Source: Nemopilema nomurai
Lineage: Eukaryota > Cnidaria > Scyphozoa > Rhizostomeae > Rhizostomatidae
DNA length: 64,000 bases
Assembly (NCBI GenBank): GCA_003864495.1
Contig: ML133480.1
Coordinates: 209,449-273,448 of the forward strand
Reading direction: 5' to 3'
The notes below the pieces were generated by a model. That model ran no database searches. It was not told the DNA's origin and worked only from the letters and a program-made list of their open reading frames with translations. Both the position numbers and the translations under genes were made by a program. Of this stretch, positions 63,201 to 64,000 are shown one piece after another; the stretch's first letter is position 1; each line of letters begins with the position of its first letter.

Positions 63201-64000
63201 TTGGTATTCTCAAATCAGCGGCACGTTTGACCTACGAAGAATTAGATAATGGAGTTGGAGAAACAGAACGAATGCAATAAATATGCTTGAGAATTAGGAT
63301 ACTGCGGTGTAAATGCCATGTTGAAAATAGCAAAAATGTTATTGATCCCCCGAACAACCAGGGCTAAATGAAATTCCTTTTTATCGATTTTTGTACACAC
63401 TGCTGCTAAAAGTAGTCGGAAAAAGCTGATTAGAAAAACAGAACGTGTTTTCAAGAAGAAGTTTGTCAGACTTTTTCGGTATCGTCCATTGATAGTTATT
63501 TGACATGAGTTGTAGATTGTCGACAATTACATTGACATGCGCAAAAGTGGACAGGTTTTTCTGGAAGTGAATAGGGGTTGAACAGAAAATCTTTAGGAAA
63601 CACGTCTTTTTATCTGATTTATCAATATAAAATGCAATTTAAGTTAGACGTTGGATGGAAATGGAGTTGGGATGTGCAAAGGAGTAATAACTCACCAAGT
63701 GCACAAAGGGGATGTACAGAACTGAAAAGATGACACAAACACAAATGGTCCATATAAGGAATGCTTTGTTTTTCCATATCTTCATATCGAAAAGCTTAGG
63801 CTGCTTTGCCGCTTCCTTCTTCGTAGAGTACTTCTCGGGCGTTTTGCCGTATACGAGACTTCCGAGGAGGAGGATTATTCCAGTTGCCGATAGAATCCTG
63901 AACGTGTTTTGCAACCCGTACCATTCCAACAGCTTTTCAATGAGGGCCGAGAAGGCGAATCCCCCCACGCCTGTGCCACTGCTGGCGATTCCGATGGCCA
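60257..64000 (-). CDS. SLC16A-like: SLC16-type monocarboxylate transporter, partial (5' part off window)
   Basis: Three exons seen on the minus strand: beyond 64000 to 63696, 63231-62862 and 60735-60257, joined by GT-AG introns of 464 and 2126 bases. MFS transporter of the plasma membrane, family substrate lactate, pyruvate or related monocarboxylates with protons. The first visible exon begins with IGIASSGTGVGGFAF and covers TM5-TM6, the large cytoplasmic loop (TPEKYSTKKEAAKQPKLFD) and TM7. The middle exon covers TM8-TM11 with SSLLGYVSAASTVGKIVFGK and AIGAMYLLSSLFMMLGPPFA. The last has TM12 (GAAVASASCLMFLIPWFLP), then a hydrophilic, acidic C-tail of about 120 residues ending VVERVTIL. Substrate cannot be told from these exons. 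The N-terminal half lies to the right of the window. Confidence 0.9.

Overview
The window is AT-rich animal nuclear DNA: spliced genes with short exons, GT-AG introns, many minisatellites and short DNA transposons with terminal inverted repeats (TIRs). Gene content (GPI mannosyltransferase, lysosomal hexosaminidases, Ras, a calcium-binding-EGF membrane protein, a monocarboxylate-type transporter, an orphan GPCR, a C2H2 zinc-finger protein) fits an early-branching metazoan. A cnidarian, probably an anthozoan, is my best guess, but no single marker proves it. One ambiguous base (n, position 202) shows this is draft assembly.

All eight protein genes I can support lie on the minus strand. From left to right: degenerate tandem repeats (about 420-1710); a ten-finger C2H2 protein (5796-6944); PIGV (9107-11330, 3 exons); hexosaminidase copy 1, HEX1 (13156-20277, 15 exons, apparent frameshifts); a single-exon class A GPCR (22968-23837); hexosaminidase copy 2, HEX2 (24908-32976, 13 exons); Ras (36362-43135, 10 exons); an EGF-repeat membrane protein (44925-55228, 9 coding exons); and an SLC16-like transporter (60257 to beyond 64000). 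Coding exons of PIGV, Ras, the EGF gene and HEX2 join in phase, and their summed lengths divide by three (457, 192, 678 and 530 aa), which supports the models.

HEX1 and HEX2 are tandem paralogues with almost the same exon lengths. They differ by one intron, by the terminal exon, and by three single-base gaps in the HEX1 frame. In the EGF gene, one 246-base two-EGF exon is duplicated almost perfectly, and a 23-base scrap of a third copy marks the duplication edge. Its introns hold a PIF/Harbinger-type remnant, a 910-base TIR element with an acidic ORF, a 384-base TA-flanked miniature element and a 23-base minisatellite. The last Ras intron holds a 17-copy 18-base minisatellite with higher-order structure, right before the splice acceptor.

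The genes do not form a pathway. PIGV acts in ER GPI-anchor synthesis, the hexosaminidases in lysosomal glycan breakdown, and Ras, the GPCR and the EGF protein in signalling or at the cell surface. I saw no wholly new system. The points most worth checking are the HEX1 frame breaks, the EGF exon duplication, the Ras-intron minisatellite and the transposon remnants.
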